64,000 bases of DNA from Tridacna crocea (taxonomy: Eukaryota > Mollusca > Bivalvia > Cardiida > Cardiidae): positions 34,672,427 through 34,736,426 of the forward strand of contig OX031065.1 of the NCBI GenBank assembly GCA_943736015.1. The letters are read 5' to 3'. The translations under genes were made by a program, and so were the position numbers. Positions 44,170 through 54,661 of this stretch are shown here, one piece after another (positions within the stretch are counted from its first letter, which is position 1; every line of letters starts with the position of its first letter). Below the pieces are notes generated by a model that ran no database searches, was not told the DNA's origin, and saw nothing but the letters and a program-made list of their open reading frames with translations.

Positions 44170-44405
44170 CTTTGACCATACAGTCCATGTAGTGTAGCCT
44201 ACCCTCTGTTCATGTGGATCCATTTTTGCAATAGATGGTTGAAATCATGAGAATTTAATTATGGCGTAACCGATTGAATTTGACTTTGATATACAGAAAA
44301 TATTTCAAGAAAACAAGAGTGTTGGTTACAGGCATTTTCTGTTTTCTACAGTGTTTTTGTATGTCTTCTTCTATGGGGTAGGTAAAAACCGGGATTGTTT
44401 GGTAG
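44170..44405 (-). mobile_element. TTAA-MITE family A, highly degenerate
   Basis: Only GTGTTGGTTACAGGCATTTT and GGGATTGTTTGGTAGAG remain clear. Confidence 0.35.
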
Positions 44406-44687
44406 AGATATCAAAAGCATTTATGCATCAAGTAAAGTTTGGACAGATTTGGTCAGAAGCAGCTCTGTGCATGAATATCAAATGCTTAAATCTTTGGAAA
44501 CAGATCCTGGCTGTCTTGCTCAAAATTCTTTTAGATAAAACAGCATGTGATGGATTGTTAATACATGTATTTGTATTTTATTTCAAGGCATGACTATTGA
44601 GTTTGCAAACCATGAACTCTGTAATTGATTTCATTGGACACTTTGTTGCACAAGCATGTACAGTATAATGTAGATTTGTGGATTGAC

Positions 44688-44896
44688 TTAACTCATTACC
44701 AAATGACAATATTTTAGGCTTGCCCAAATGGAAAGCATTTTCAGACGACAAAATAAAAGTGATTGAAAATTTGAAATTTGTTTTGTGAAGGGTAGAAAAC
44801 ACAGTGGGATAAGGAGAAAATGCTGGTTACCAGTATTTTTCTCCTTTTGCCACAATATTTTCTAAGGCTTCTTTCTCAGGGTCATCAAATTATGTG
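44688..44896 (-). mobile_element. TTAA-MITE family A, right end lost
   Basis: Runs into the 16-bp tandem array that follows. Confidence 0.8.
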
Positions 44897-44911
44897 GAAA
44901 AATTTTGTGGA

Positions 44912-44975
44912 AAATTACAGAAGACTCAAATTACAGAAGACTTAAATTACAAAAGACTTAAATTACAGAAGCCTT
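44912..44975 (+). repeat. 16-bp tandem repeat, four units
   Basis: AAATTACAGAAGACTT with one or two changes per unit. Confidence 0.85.
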
Positions 44976-45348
44976 TGAGGATGCTAAGTTTTTATTTGTC
45001 TAATTAAAAGTCTCACAAGTAAACATTATGGAAAAATGAAAAAAAATGCTGGTAATTTTTTCATTTCCCCCATACTGTTTTTCCAAGCATTTTTTTTGGT
45101 TGCCAAGAGGTGATTGTTTGGTAATTCTTTACCAAGCATGTAAATTGTTGAAGATATTTGTGTTTCTATGATGCATAATGATTTATTATTATCCCATGAT
45201 CTTTGCCATTTAGGGAAAAAACTCCCCAAAGTTTTATACACTCAAGTATATGTAACAGATTAATTTTGATATTATTTCTTCAACTGCTGCTTTGTATTCT
45301 TGATTAAAATCATATTCATAATAATTATTTGATATTTTAAAAGGATGT

Positions 45349-45574
45349 TTAACTTGTTACCAACGACAAAATTTTAGACTGGTCCAAATTGAAAGCATTT
45401 GCAGATGACAAAATAGAAGTGACTAAAGATCTGAAATTTGTTTTGTGAAGGGTAGAAAACATAGTGGGAAAAGGAGAAAATGCTGGTTACCAGCATTTTC
45501 TCCTTTTCCCACAATGTTTTCTAAAGGCTTCTTTCTCAGGGTCGACAAAAGTAGGGATTGTGTTAATGGGTTAA
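45349..45574 (-). mobile_element. TTAA-MITE family A
   Basis: Full length; a scrap of a further right half follows to about 45650. Confidence 0.85.
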
Positions 45575-45721
45575 AAGCAGCTTTCCAGCTTCCAGTTACC
45601 AGCTTTTTCTCCATTTTCTGCAAAGTTTTTGGAAGCATTCTTCCTCAAACTCACGAGAACTTGGAAATGCATTGTAAAAAATTAATAGTACTGGACTGAC
45701 CATGTTTGATTTTATTTTCAG

Positions 45722-45899
45722 CTCATATCACTACCCACCTAGTCCATGCTCCCTACAAGTGTAACCTCTGTGTATATTCAAGCCCAGACAGGAGCTCTCT
45801 CATCCGTCATATTCGAACCCATACGGGCAGTCGCCCATTCCAGTGTCTGGAGTGTGATTATGCATTCTCAACTAGAGGGAATTGTGAAAGACATATCAG
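45722..45899 (+). CDS. RREB1: RREB1 coding exon: end of finger 8, fingers 9-10
   Basis: The acceptor is TTTTCAG|CTC and the donor ATATCAG|GTAGGC, leaving phase 2. It encodes the histidine half of finger 8 (AHITTH), then CNLCVYSSPDRSSLIRHIRTH and CLECDYAFSTRGNCERHIR. Human RREB1 has the same triplet, with a CDYI-type finger followed by one ending NCERHLRKKH. The second finger is completed by the next exon (RKQHH). Confidence 0.95.
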
Positions 45900-46102
45900 G
45901 TAGGCTGTACAAGAGTTCTTGTATTTGTAACACAGTGATATCAATCATGTGACATAATTATATTGTTATTCTTTTTTTTCACTCCTTTTTCTGTAGAAAA
46001 CTGAGCAATAGATATAGTTCTGTTCGTGCAAACTTCACTTTATTGTGACATTTCGTTAGTGTTTATTAGGTCCTAAAACAGCCTTTGTAATTATGAATTA
46101 AA

Positions 46103-46317
46103 TCTATACCAGGTGCTTATACTTGTACAAATTAAAAGCATTTTTACTTAGCAAATGTCGACTCATCCAAAAATTGAAACTGATTTTGGGAAGAGTAGAA
46201 GACATTGTGGGAAAAGGATAAAAGGCTGGTTAGCAATAATTTGTCCTGTTCCTACAATGTGTAGGAAAGCTTTCTTTTTCAGGGTCATAAAAACAGGATT
46301 GATTGGCAGAGATTTAA
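46103..46317 (-). mobile_element. TTAA-MITE family A, diverged
   Basis: First of three chained copies. Confidence 0.6.
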
Positions 46318-46521
46318 CCCCTTACCACTCAATCCCAAATTATAATGACCTTGAGGAAAGGACTTTTTAAAATATTTTGGAAAAAGGAGAACATGCCTGT
46401 AATCAGCATTTTCTCCTTTTCCACAATATTTTCTACCCTATCAAAAGCAGAAATCATATTTAGAGCTACCTTTAAGTTTTCGTCTGCAAATGCTTTCAAT
46501 TTGGTCAAGTACAAAAGTTAA
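46314..46521 (+). mobile_element. TTAA-MITE family A, variant
   Basis: Shares a TTAA with each neighbour. Confidence 0.7.
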
Positions 46522-46745
46522 CTCTTTACCAAACAACAAAAAATTAATGTGGACAAGACCAAATTCAAACCAGACGACATAATCAGTGTAGCTAAAATAA
46601 TGATTTCTATCTACAACAGGTTAGAAAATATTGTAGGAAAAGGAGAAAATGCTGGTTACCAGCATTTTCTCCTTTTTCCACAATGTTTTCAAAAGGCTTC
46701 TTCCTCAGGCTTGTTAAAACTCGGGATTGTGTGGTAAAGAGTTAA
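46518..46745 (-). mobile_element. TTAA-MITE family A
   Basis: Right end and hairpin near consensus; left part diverged. Confidence 0.8.
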
Positions 46746-46787
46746 GGAGCTGTCTGCCTCATTGTCCATGATTCTATTGGTATTTTG

Positions 46788-47017
46788 TTAATCCTTTTCC
46801 ACACAATGATGACTTTTGACGACCCTGAGGTAGATGCCATTTGAAAACATTGTGGGAAAAGGAGAAAATGCTGGTAACCAGCATTTTCTCCTTTTCCAAC
46901 AATGTTTTCTACCTTTCCCAAATGAAAATTCCGATTTTACAGTCACATTTATTTTGTCGTCTACAAATGCTTTCAATTTGGACCTGTTTATAAATTTGTG
47001 GTTTGCTAAAGAGTTAA
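46788..47017 (+). mobile_element. TTAA-MITE family A
   Basis: Full length, ending 36 nt before the acceptor of exon 47054. Confidence 0.85.
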
Positions 47018-47053
47018 GGGGATTCTACTTCACCTTTTCATTTTACATTTTAG

Positions 47054-47810
47054 GAAACAGCATCATATAGAGCGTAAAGAGGACATTGAAAGGTGCATCT
47101 ACTTCAACAGAAATGCATTACAATATGACACAGGCAAGTTACGCTCTCCAGATACAGTATGCAAGTACTGCAGTACAGATTTCAAATATTTCCAAGCCTT
47201 GAAGAATCATCTACAATCACCTGCTGTTAGTAAGGAGAAACCTTACCAGTGTGTCTTGTGTAAAATAGGATTCTGCGCGAAGTCTCTCTGTGTGCGTCAC
47301 ATTCACAAGTCACATCCTGAAGTCAGCGAGATACAGACTGATGCATTCATAAAGGTTGTCTTTGATGTTGACAGTAAAGATGTAGACACAAATGTTGATG
47401 ATGGAATACCCTTGTATTCTATTGAGACACCAGAGTTTTTCTCCCATTTCAATCACAGATCTGAAAATGGGACACCACAACCTCCCGCTGCCCACTCTAC
47501 ACCAAAACCTGACAGTTTGGTTGGCCGTACAAGTCGTCATGTATCACCAAATCGCCATGTTTCCCCAAGTCGTCATATTTCACCGAATAGGCACATATCC
47601 CCAAAGGCACATATTTCACCATCAGAAAGCCCTATGTTTATTAAGAAAGAAGTGGAAGATGATAGTGTAGAAACACCACTAGATTTTAGTAAAACGGCAG
47701 CAAGTGACCCTGTTGATATGTCCAATAGTAAAGACAAAGTTTCAGCCGAGGCTCCGATGGATTTATCCTGTAAGAAGTCTACCACACCAGAGAGGAAGGA
47801 ATATTCTTCG
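47054..47810 (+). CDS. RREB1: RREB1 coding exon: fingers 11-12, RHxSP repeats, CtBP motifs
   Basis: The acceptor is CATTTTAG|GAA (phase 2) and the donor CTTCG|GTAAGA (phase 0). After RKQHHIERKEDIE (human RKKHLKATRKDIE) comes finger 11, CKYCSTDFKYFQALKNHL, which lacks its last histidine, and canonical finger 12, CVLCKIGFCAKSLCVRHIHKSH. Five or six copies of RHxSPx follow (RHVSPNRHVSPSRHISPN and on), each a proline-directed phosphorylation site. Near the end are PLDFS, PVDMS and PMDLS, PxDLS-type motifs known to bind the corepressor CtBP; human RREB1 has PLDFS and PIDLS at this position. A TTAA MITE ends 36 nt before the acceptor. Confidence 0.95.
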
Positions 47811-47974
47811 GTAAGAAATTTTTGAAATCTTGTGGAGGAAGAGGGCTGTCTAGGACTTTTTTGAAAAAAGAAAAAAATGTGTGAATATTCATTTTTTCTT
47901 TAGCCCATTATGTTTTCTATTGTTATAGAGGCAAATCATTTGAATAATATTTACATCATTTACCAAAGATGAGC

Positions 47975-48236
47975 CATGTTTGATACACAATTTTAGACTG
48001 GCCCAAAGTCAATGCAGTTGCAGATGACAAAATAAACACAAGTCAAAAATCAAAAATCAAATACTGTTTCCAGTAAGGCAGAAAGCATTGTGGGAAAAGG
48101 AGAAAATGCTGGTTTCCAACATTTTCTCCTTTTCCCACAGTGTTTTCAAAAGGCTTTTTTTCAGGGCCTTAAAAACCAGGAATTGTTTTTTCCCAAGGAG
48201 GAAATGCTGGCTACCAATGTTTTCAAAAGGCCTCAT
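47975..48236 (-). mobile_element. TTAA-MITE family A, diverged
   Basis: Hairpin AATGCTGGTTTCCAACATT, followed by an extra partial arm at 48195-48230. Confidence 0.55.
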
Positions 48237-48461
48237 TTAACCCTTTACCAAACAACCCCTGGTTTTTATGGCCCTGAAAAAGAAGCCTTTTGAAAACACT
48301 GTGGGAAAAGGAGAAAATGCTAGTAAACAGCATTTTCTCCTTTTCCCACAATGTTTTTTTACCCTTTTCACAAAACAAATTTTCAGTCGCTTTTATTTTG
48401 TCGACTGCAAATGCTTTCGGTTTAGACAAACCTAAAATATTGTTATTTGGTAATGAGTTAA
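48237..48461 (+). mobile_element. TTAA-MITE family A
   Basis: Full length. Confidence 0.85.
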
Positions 48462-48637
48462 AGACAATAAATTATCGTTTCAGTGAAGCCGCATTTTTTC
48501 TACAGTTATTTCTTTAGATTTAACAAGTCTTAAATTTTGTCTTTTTCAGTTGGAAGATGTAAGTTATAGATGTAATAAAAAATTGGAAAATTGGACTATA
48601 GTTGGATCATCTTCACTGTTATTTATTTCATTTTCAG

Positions 48638-48935
48638 TCGGATTTGGCCTCATTTGAAAGACGTATGCAGCATCAACATGGTCATGTGCCCTTCTCTGAA
48701 TCGTCAGTTTCATCTCACTTTTCTGCCTTTCCGTTGTGGAATACTGAAGGAAAACTACTCCTCCCTCCTAGATCTTCTGTTTCACCTTTCCAGTCCAATC
48801 CTGCGACAGGACTTATACCTAGTCGTGTAGGGTCGTTTCAACCAAAGGGAAAGATGCCAGTCTCCACTCTACAGTCTTTGCAAGATAAGATTAAGATGAA
48901 CCTGAAACATGACAATTTGACAAGATCCCCTAGTG
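48638..48935 (+). CDS. RREB1: RREB1 coding exon: linker without fingers
   Basis: The acceptor is CATTTTCAG|TCG (phase 0) and the donor CTAGTG|GTAAGT (phase 1). It encodes 99 residues without cysteine pairs, rich in S, P, F and H, ending in a basic helix-like stretch (LQDKIKMNLKHDNL). I see no named domain. Assignment rests on frame continuity with both neighbours, good splice sites and position; the matching part of vertebrate RREB1 is also unstructured and poorly conserved. Confidence 0.85.
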
Positions 48936-49028
48936 GTAAGTTGTACAGTATGTTTTGAATGACCATCACACAGCAATGAATATGGCAAAAAGTATGAATT
49001 ATGCTCTGTGAAAGAAGGACGAAGGTTT

Positions 49029-49437
49029 TTAACTCTTTACCAAACAACAGTATTATAGACTGGTCCAAATTGGTGTCCATGGTCATGAGGTACAGTGTCG
49101 GCTTTATAACCTAAAGGTCCTGAGTTCGATACCCAGGAGTGGGTGTCAACTTTGGGATTTTTCATTGGCCCACACATTCGGCGCCAGTACTGGTGAGGTT
49201 CCCAGGAAGCAGAATCAAGAGAGATTAGTAGGAACTTATTTCTCAATCGATGTAAAATAAATATGTTTAAACTAAATTGAAAGCATTAGCAGACAAGTAA
49301 ATGTGACTAAAACACAGAAATTTTGTTTGGGAAGGTTAGAAAACTGATTACCAGCATTTTCTCCTTTTCCCACAATGTTTTCAAAAGGCTTCTTTCTCAG
49401 TGTAATCAAAAGTAAGAATTGTGTGGTATTGGGTTAA
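49029..49437 (-). mobile_element. TTAA-MITE family A, split by a SINE
   Basis: Left part 49029-49072, right part from 49280. Left hairpin arm deleted. Confidence 0.8.
49073..49273 (+). repeat. tRNA-derived SINE inside a MITE
   Basis: Box B in GAGTTCGATACCCAG; body GTGGGTGTCAACTTTGGG; AT-rich tail. Flanked by AAATTG (49067-49072, 49274-49279), a duplicated piece of the MITE. Confidence 0.7.
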
Positions 49438-49473
49438 TATGATTTTCACTGGCTGCTACAGCCAGTGATAGGG

Positions 49474-49655
49474 TAACTCTTTATAAGGCAACAAAATTTG
49501 AGCCTTGGCCTAACTGAAAGCATAAATTTTTCACACAACAAAGTACATGTATATAGATGTTAAATGGGTAGGAAAAACATAGGGCAAATGAGAAATGCTG
49601 GTTGCTAGCAATTTCTCCTCTCTATAGTCTTTTCAAAGTCCTTTTATTGTCACTG
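49474..49655 (-). mobile_element. TTAA-MITE family A, degenerate
   Basis: Hairpin AAATGCTGGTTGCTAGCAATT. Confidence 0.45.
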
Positions 49656-49679
49656 TTATTTGTTTCCTTGAGGAAAGGA

Positions 49680-49844
49680 TTAGAATTTCAATCAAAAATT
49701 GAAAATTGGTTTTAGCAGGGTAGAAAACATTGTGGTAAAAGGAAAAACTGCTGGTTACCAGCATTTTCTCCTTTTCCGGAGATGTTTTCAAAAGGTGTCT
49801 TCCTCAAGGTCATTAAAAGTTCGAATTGTTTGGTAAAGGGTTAA
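49680..49844 (-). mobile_element. TTAA-MITE family A, left end missing
   Basis: Hairpin to GGTAAAGGGTTAA. Confidence 0.65.
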
Positions 49845-50178
49845 GGAGTTTTATATGATTATGAATACACTACAGTTGTACAATATTATGGTAAGAGGAG
49901 AAAATATTAGCATCAAGCAGAGTTGCCTTTTGTCACATTGTTATTGAGAATGGCCTGCATCAATGTGAAAGAAGTCATTAGTTTGTGATAATAATATTTA
50001 TAGAGTTAATCTTTCATTTCTTTTTACGAACATGCTGAACAGATATTTAATATGGATGATGTAAGTTGATGAAGTTGTAAACTTGTTAGAATGATTATTT
50101 TCCTTTTGTGCCTGTTTATTTTGTTTTGTTTAATTTGCTTCCTTTTGTAGTTGAAACAGAATATTGACTGGCAAACAG

Positions 50179-50415
50179 TTAACTCTTTACCAAATGACAA
50201 AATTGTAGACTGGTCCAAATTGAATACAGTAAACTGTTGCAGACGACAAAATAAATATGACTGAAAAATTCAAATTTAGTTTGGGAAGGTTAGAAAACAT
50301 TGTGGGAAAAGGAGAAAATGCTGGTTTACCAGCATTTTCTCCTTTTCTTACAATGTTTTCAAAAGGCTTCTTTCTCAGGGTCGTCAAATGTCGGGATTGT
50401 GTGGTAAACTGTTAA
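50179..50415 (-). mobile_element. TTAA-MITE family A
   Basis: Full length with ACAGTAAACTG inserted near the left end. Confidence 0.85.
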
Positions 50416-50653
50416 GGTCGCCAGGATATAGTTGAAGCTGGCGATGCATGAGTGATATGGCTGCCTTTGACATTTATTTCTATATTCCATACATGATAGT
50501 AAGAAACAGTCATGTGTAGAATATTGCGAGAGAAAGTTTGCTAGGGTAATTATGTACGGAATACATGGAGAATAGTTGACAAACATATGCACAAAAAAAA
50601 GCTCTACCTTTGAAAAACACTGTCAACACTTTTTTTTTCATTTTTCTTTTCTG

Positions 50654-50882
50654 TTAACCCTTTCCCAAACAAACCCTTGTTTTTATGCGTCTGCAGTACA
50701 GGTCTTATGAAAACACTGTGGGAAAAGGAGAAATTGCTTGTAACAAGCAATTTGTCCTTTTCCCACAGTGATTTCTACCCATTTGGAGAACTTTCGGCCA
50801 TTTTTAATCAAATTTGAAATTGTCTTCTGCAAACTTCTTCAGTTTGGAAAGGTTGATAATTTGTCGTTTGGGTAAGGGTTAA
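50654..50882 (+). mobile_element. TTAA-MITE family A, variant
   Basis: Loop TTGCTTGTAACAAGCAA and arms AACACTGTGGG / CCCACAGTG differ from consensus but pair. Confidence 0.8.
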
Positions 50883-51445
50883 ATATTTCTTTATTTTGTT
50901 TATCATGTGATTGAATGGACTTCCTTATGCACAAAGTTTTGATCTTTTGAAATGTTTAAAAATTTGTTTAGAAATATATTTTGATTGTTGTTAATCTTCT
51001 TGTAAACTAAATAGCTTGCACTAGACAACTTTTCAAAGCATGGAGAGAAAAGAAGCAGCATCTTTCTTTTTCCATGGCATTTTCTAGAACAAAATACTGG
51101 TAGAAGCACAAATTTTGTATATAATAAAAGGTTAAAAAGACATTCTCACATGCCTGCCTGTAAAAGATCATTACTACAGTGGGCCCTTGCTTCCAAAGAC
51201 AAAGGGGTCATCATTGATTCAAATGAAAATCTCGGGAAAACATGTGATAATAAGAGTACGCCAAATTATTGCACACTGGTGATGTCATTAAATTGCATCA
51301 CTAAGGCACTACGCAACTGATGCTGGTAAAGTTTTAGGCAAGGCTTTTTCTTTCTTACATTTTTCATACAAGATCATTTTGATGGCTTCTGTAGATCTTT
51401 ATCTTCCATCAACTATTTTCAGGGGTGATTAATATCAATACATGT
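50883..51445. other. Intronic stretch, no clear feature
   Basis: A weak hairpin trace at 51030-51090. Confidence 0.35.
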
Positions 51446-51675
51446 ACAAAACTTTTTACTAGATGATGCAATTTTAGTTGTGTCCAAATTGAAAGCAATT
51501 TGCAGATGACGTATTGTGCAACTTTAAATGATGAGATTAGGCACTGAATGGGTAGAAAATATATTGTGGAAAAGGAGAAATTGCTGGTTTCTAGCATTTT
51601 CTCCTTTTCCCACAGTATTTTCATAAGGCTTCTTCCTGAGTCATTGAAACTTTGGGCTGTTTGGTAAAAAGTTAA
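51446..51675 (-). mobile_element. TTAA-MITE family A
   Basis: Diverged left end, complete right end. About 108 nt upstream of exon 51784. Confidence 0.75.
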
Positions 51676-51783
51676 CTCCCGTTGTATAGATACAAGGTAA
51701 AAGTGTAAACTAAAAGCATTTGAATACATTTTAAAAGAAAAAACTACAAGTTATATTTCTATAAATTCCTTTGCTATTAACAG

Positions 51784-52163
51784 GAATGGATTGTGACCTT
51801 TCTTCAGTGAGAAAGATGATTGATGTAACAGACCCTTTAAACTTTAAAGCTTTCTTCAACCAAGACCAACAGGTCGATAAAACCCCACAGAATAAACCTC
51901 GCAGAAATATGCCAAACATTTTGAAAAGACCAGGAGTACAGATCTCTCTAGAACACTGCAATGCAATCAATCGAGAACTAGATAACCTTCAGCGTGAAGG
52001 AGACGTAGATGAGGTGGCCCTGTCACAAGTACGAGAAATGGCCCTCTCTGTTAAAGAAGAATGTGTGAACAATGCTCAGACAATTCCGTCCAGTACAGTT
52101 CAGATTGCACCTGCCCCAACCAATCCTTCAGCTAGTCCACCCAGCAGTGATGTTCAACAAGAG
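51784..52163 (+). CDS. RREB1: RREB1 coding exon: conserved S-V-R-K-M block
   Basis: The acceptor is TTAACAG|GAA and the donor CAAGAG|GTTGGT, phase 0. The start encodes DLSSVRKMIDVTDPLNFKAFF, which aligns with the human segment [21 protein letters not shown] upstream of the KRNSY finger. The rest is charged and helical (NRELDNLQREGDVDEVALSQ) and then turns P/S/T/Q-rich. No fingers. Confidence 0.92.
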
Positions 52164-52339
52164 GTTGGTTTGACTTTGTTTTTTTGTTGCATTATTATCA
52201 TGATATAAAATGAGAATTGAAATCTGGTACACGCAGACTCATGCTTTTAGGACCCCCTGACTGTTAAAAATAGGTTTCAAGGACGCCTTAATGTTAAAAA
52301 TAGGTCTTTTGAAACGTCACAAACAAAAAAAATTGTAAC

Positions 52340-52475
52340 CAGCTTTTTCTCCCTTTCTCATAATGCCTTCTCCATGTAAAAAAACCAAAACAATTCAATT
52401 ATTTTTGTGGCATCTGATTTGTCATTTGCAAATGTTTTCCGTTTGGACAAGTCCAGAAATTTGTTGTTTCAGATA
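52340..52475 (+). mobile_element. TTAA-MITE family A, right half
   Basis: From GTAACCAGC to AAATTTGTTGTTTC. Confidence 0.45.
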
Positions 52476-52570
52476 GACTTTTATTTGCTTTCAATAATAT
52501 TCCCATCATTTGTACCATGTTTGATATTTGTCTTCAACTGCATATAGTATATGTATGCATGTACATCTTG

Positions 52571-52681
52571 TCGCTCTTTTACCAAGCAATCCAAGTTTTT
52601 TTTTTATACCTTAAGGAAGGATCCTTTTGAAAATATTGTGGGGAAAGGGGAAAATGCTTGTTACCAGCAAAAATGCTGGTT
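52571..52681 (+). mobile_element. TTAA-MITE family A, left half
   Basis: Cut at the hairpin (GCTTGTTACCAGCAAAAATG) where the next copy begins. Confidence 0.6.
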
Positions 52682-52908
52682 AACTGATTACCAAAAGACA
52701 ATATTTTAGGCATGTACACATCGAAAGCATTTGCAGACGATAAAATAAAAGTGACTGAGAATTTGAAATTTGTTTTGTGTACGGTGGAAAACATTGTGGG
52801 AATAGGAGAAAATTCTGGTTACCAGCATTTTCTCCTTTTTCCACACAGTTTTTGAAAGGCTTCGATCTCGGGGTTGTAAAAGCCAGGGATTGTATGGTGA
52901 AAGATTAA
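52680..52908 (-). mobile_element. TTAA-MITE family A
   Basis: Full length, 56 nt upstream of exon 52965. Confidence 0.85.
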
Positions 52909-52964
52909 ATTTTGTGGTATGGTAAAAAAAATTAAACAATAGAATTCTTCACACTATTGTACAG

Positions 52965-53148
52965 GATGAGAATTCAGGGGACGGTTCTCTCAGTGGAAAA
53001 AAGTCTGACGGAGACAACACTGACACAGCTCCAGTGAAAAAGAAACGCAACTCATACGCTGACTCTCCCCACAAACTGTCCTGTCCATATTGTCCACGAG
53101 CTTTTCCCTGGGTAAGCTCCCTTACCCGCCATTTGCTGACTCATACAG
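52965..53148 (+). CDS. RREB1: RREB1 coding exon: zinc finger 13 (KRNSY finger)
   Basis: The acceptor is TGTACAG|GAT (phase 0) and the donor ATACAG|GTATGT (phase 1). An acidic, S/G-rich start is followed by [16 protein letters not shown] and the finger [21 protein letters not shown]. The human equivalent is AKRNSY...[21 protein letters not shown], one of the best conserved RREB1 fingers. KKKR just before the finger could serve as a nuclear localisation signal. Confidence 0.96.
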
Positions 53149-53220
53149 GTATGTTTTCTCGTATTTTGGCAAGTCGGACAGAATGTTATCTTTTCAGACT
53201 TTTAGGTATGAAATTGGCCT

Positions 53221-53449
53221 TTAACTTGTTACCACACAATCCCTCACTTCTGATGCCCCTGAGAAAGAAGCCTTTTGAAAACACTGTAGGAAAGGAGAAA
53301 ATGCTGGTAACCAGCATTTTCTCCTTTTCCCACAGTGTTTTCTACCCTTCCCAGATCAAATTTCAATTTTTCAGTCACCTTTATTTTGTCGTCTGCAAAT
53401 GCTTTCAATTTGAACCAGTCTAAAATTTTGTCTTGTGGTAAGGGGTTAA
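53221..53449 (+). mobile_element. TTAA-MITE family A
   Basis: Full length, arms AACACTGTxGG / CCCACAGTGTT. Confidence 0.9.
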
Positions 53450-53617
53450 ATACCAAGGGCAACTACATTTGCTTTTGCAGTGAAGATCAAGATCAGAGGG
53501 TAGAGGAAATGTGGTCTAATCTGAATTTACACTGTCCAACAAATTGTAGGATACAGAAAGAGCCCAGTAGTTACTATGTGCAATTATCTGTTTTTGGTGT
53601 AAATTGACATCGAATGC

Positions 53618-53877
53618 GCCCGCCCGGGTGGCTCAGTGGTGAGTGTGTCGAACCATAGCCTGGTGGTTGTAAGTTTGATACCTGGTTCAGGCAAACTTTC
53701 TTTCCGGTGTATTTTCGCATCTCATCTCTGCTGAAGCAAGTGAGAAAAGTAGTCGGTGGCTTTGGAAAGAAAGTAGTGTTAGTACTGGTATGAGAAAGCC
53801 AGGAAACACCGACCGCCATGATATGACCATAGCTGTTAAAGTGGCGTTAAACCCCAATACAACCAAATACAACCAAC
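53618..53877 (+). repeat. tRNA-derived SINE (family E), intact target duplication
   Basis: Box A TGGCTCAGTGG, box B GGTTGTAAGTTTGATACC, tail GCGTTAAACCCCAATACAAC with a short CAAATACAAC repeat. Flanked by GACATCGAATGC (53606-53617 and 53878-53889). Confidence 0.9.
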
Positions 53878-54069
53878 GACATCGAATGCACCCATGTGCA
53901 CCAATTGATGTGAATTTCATTGTGATACAGTGGCTATTTTTTCCCCATTTCCATCATGGGTATTTTATCAGAAAACAAAGAAATATTGGTGGTCAGTTTA
54001 ATTTGGTGCTACTTATCTCGACCACGAATATAGGCAAAATAGAACAACCACCAATGAACAAATATATAC

Positions 54070-54196
54070 CGTAGTAGAAAACATTGTGCGAAAAGGAGAA
54101 AATGTTGGTTACCAACATTTTCTCCTTTTCTGACTGTTTTTAAAAGGTTTGTCCTACAGGATTGTTCAATGTTGGGATTTTTTGGTAAAGGTTTAA
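54070..54196 (-). mobile_element. TTAA-MITE family A, left end missing
   Basis: Loop AATGTTGGTTACCAACATT, a paired variant. Confidence 0.65.
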
Positions 54197-54351
54197 ACAT
54201 CTACAGATAACAAATCTTGGTTTGATACAAATTAGCCAAAATTTTCTAAGTGGTAGAAAACTACTTGTTGGAAAGAAGAAATATTAATGACTATTAAAAG
54301 TATTTTCTTCTTTTCCCACATTGTTTTCAAAAGCCTCCCCTGACAGGGTAT

Positions 54352-54580
54352 TCAACTCTTTACCAAACAACAAAAGTACAGATTGGCCAAAATTGAAAGC
54401 ATTTGCAGATGATATAATAAATGTGATTCAAATATTGAAATTTGGTTTGGGAAGGGTAAAAAACATTGTGGTAAAAGAAGAAAATGCTGGTTACCAGCAT
54501 TTTCTTCTTTTTCCACAATGTTTTCAAAAGGCGTTTTTCACAGGGTCGTTAACAGTTGGGATTGTGTGGTAAAGAGTTAA
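54352..54580 (-). mobile_element. TTAA-MITE family A
   Basis: Full length, 81 nt upstream of exon 54662. Confidence 0.85.
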
Positions 54581-54661
54581 AACAAGGGGTTATTTTGTCA
54601 AAGATTAAAGAATTAATTCACAGTTTTGAAAATAAGAAAAGATGTCTATTATACTTTTCAG

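Noticed and set aside
53687-54074. Open frames on both strands around the SINE
   Set aside because: They run through the SINE and have no domain.
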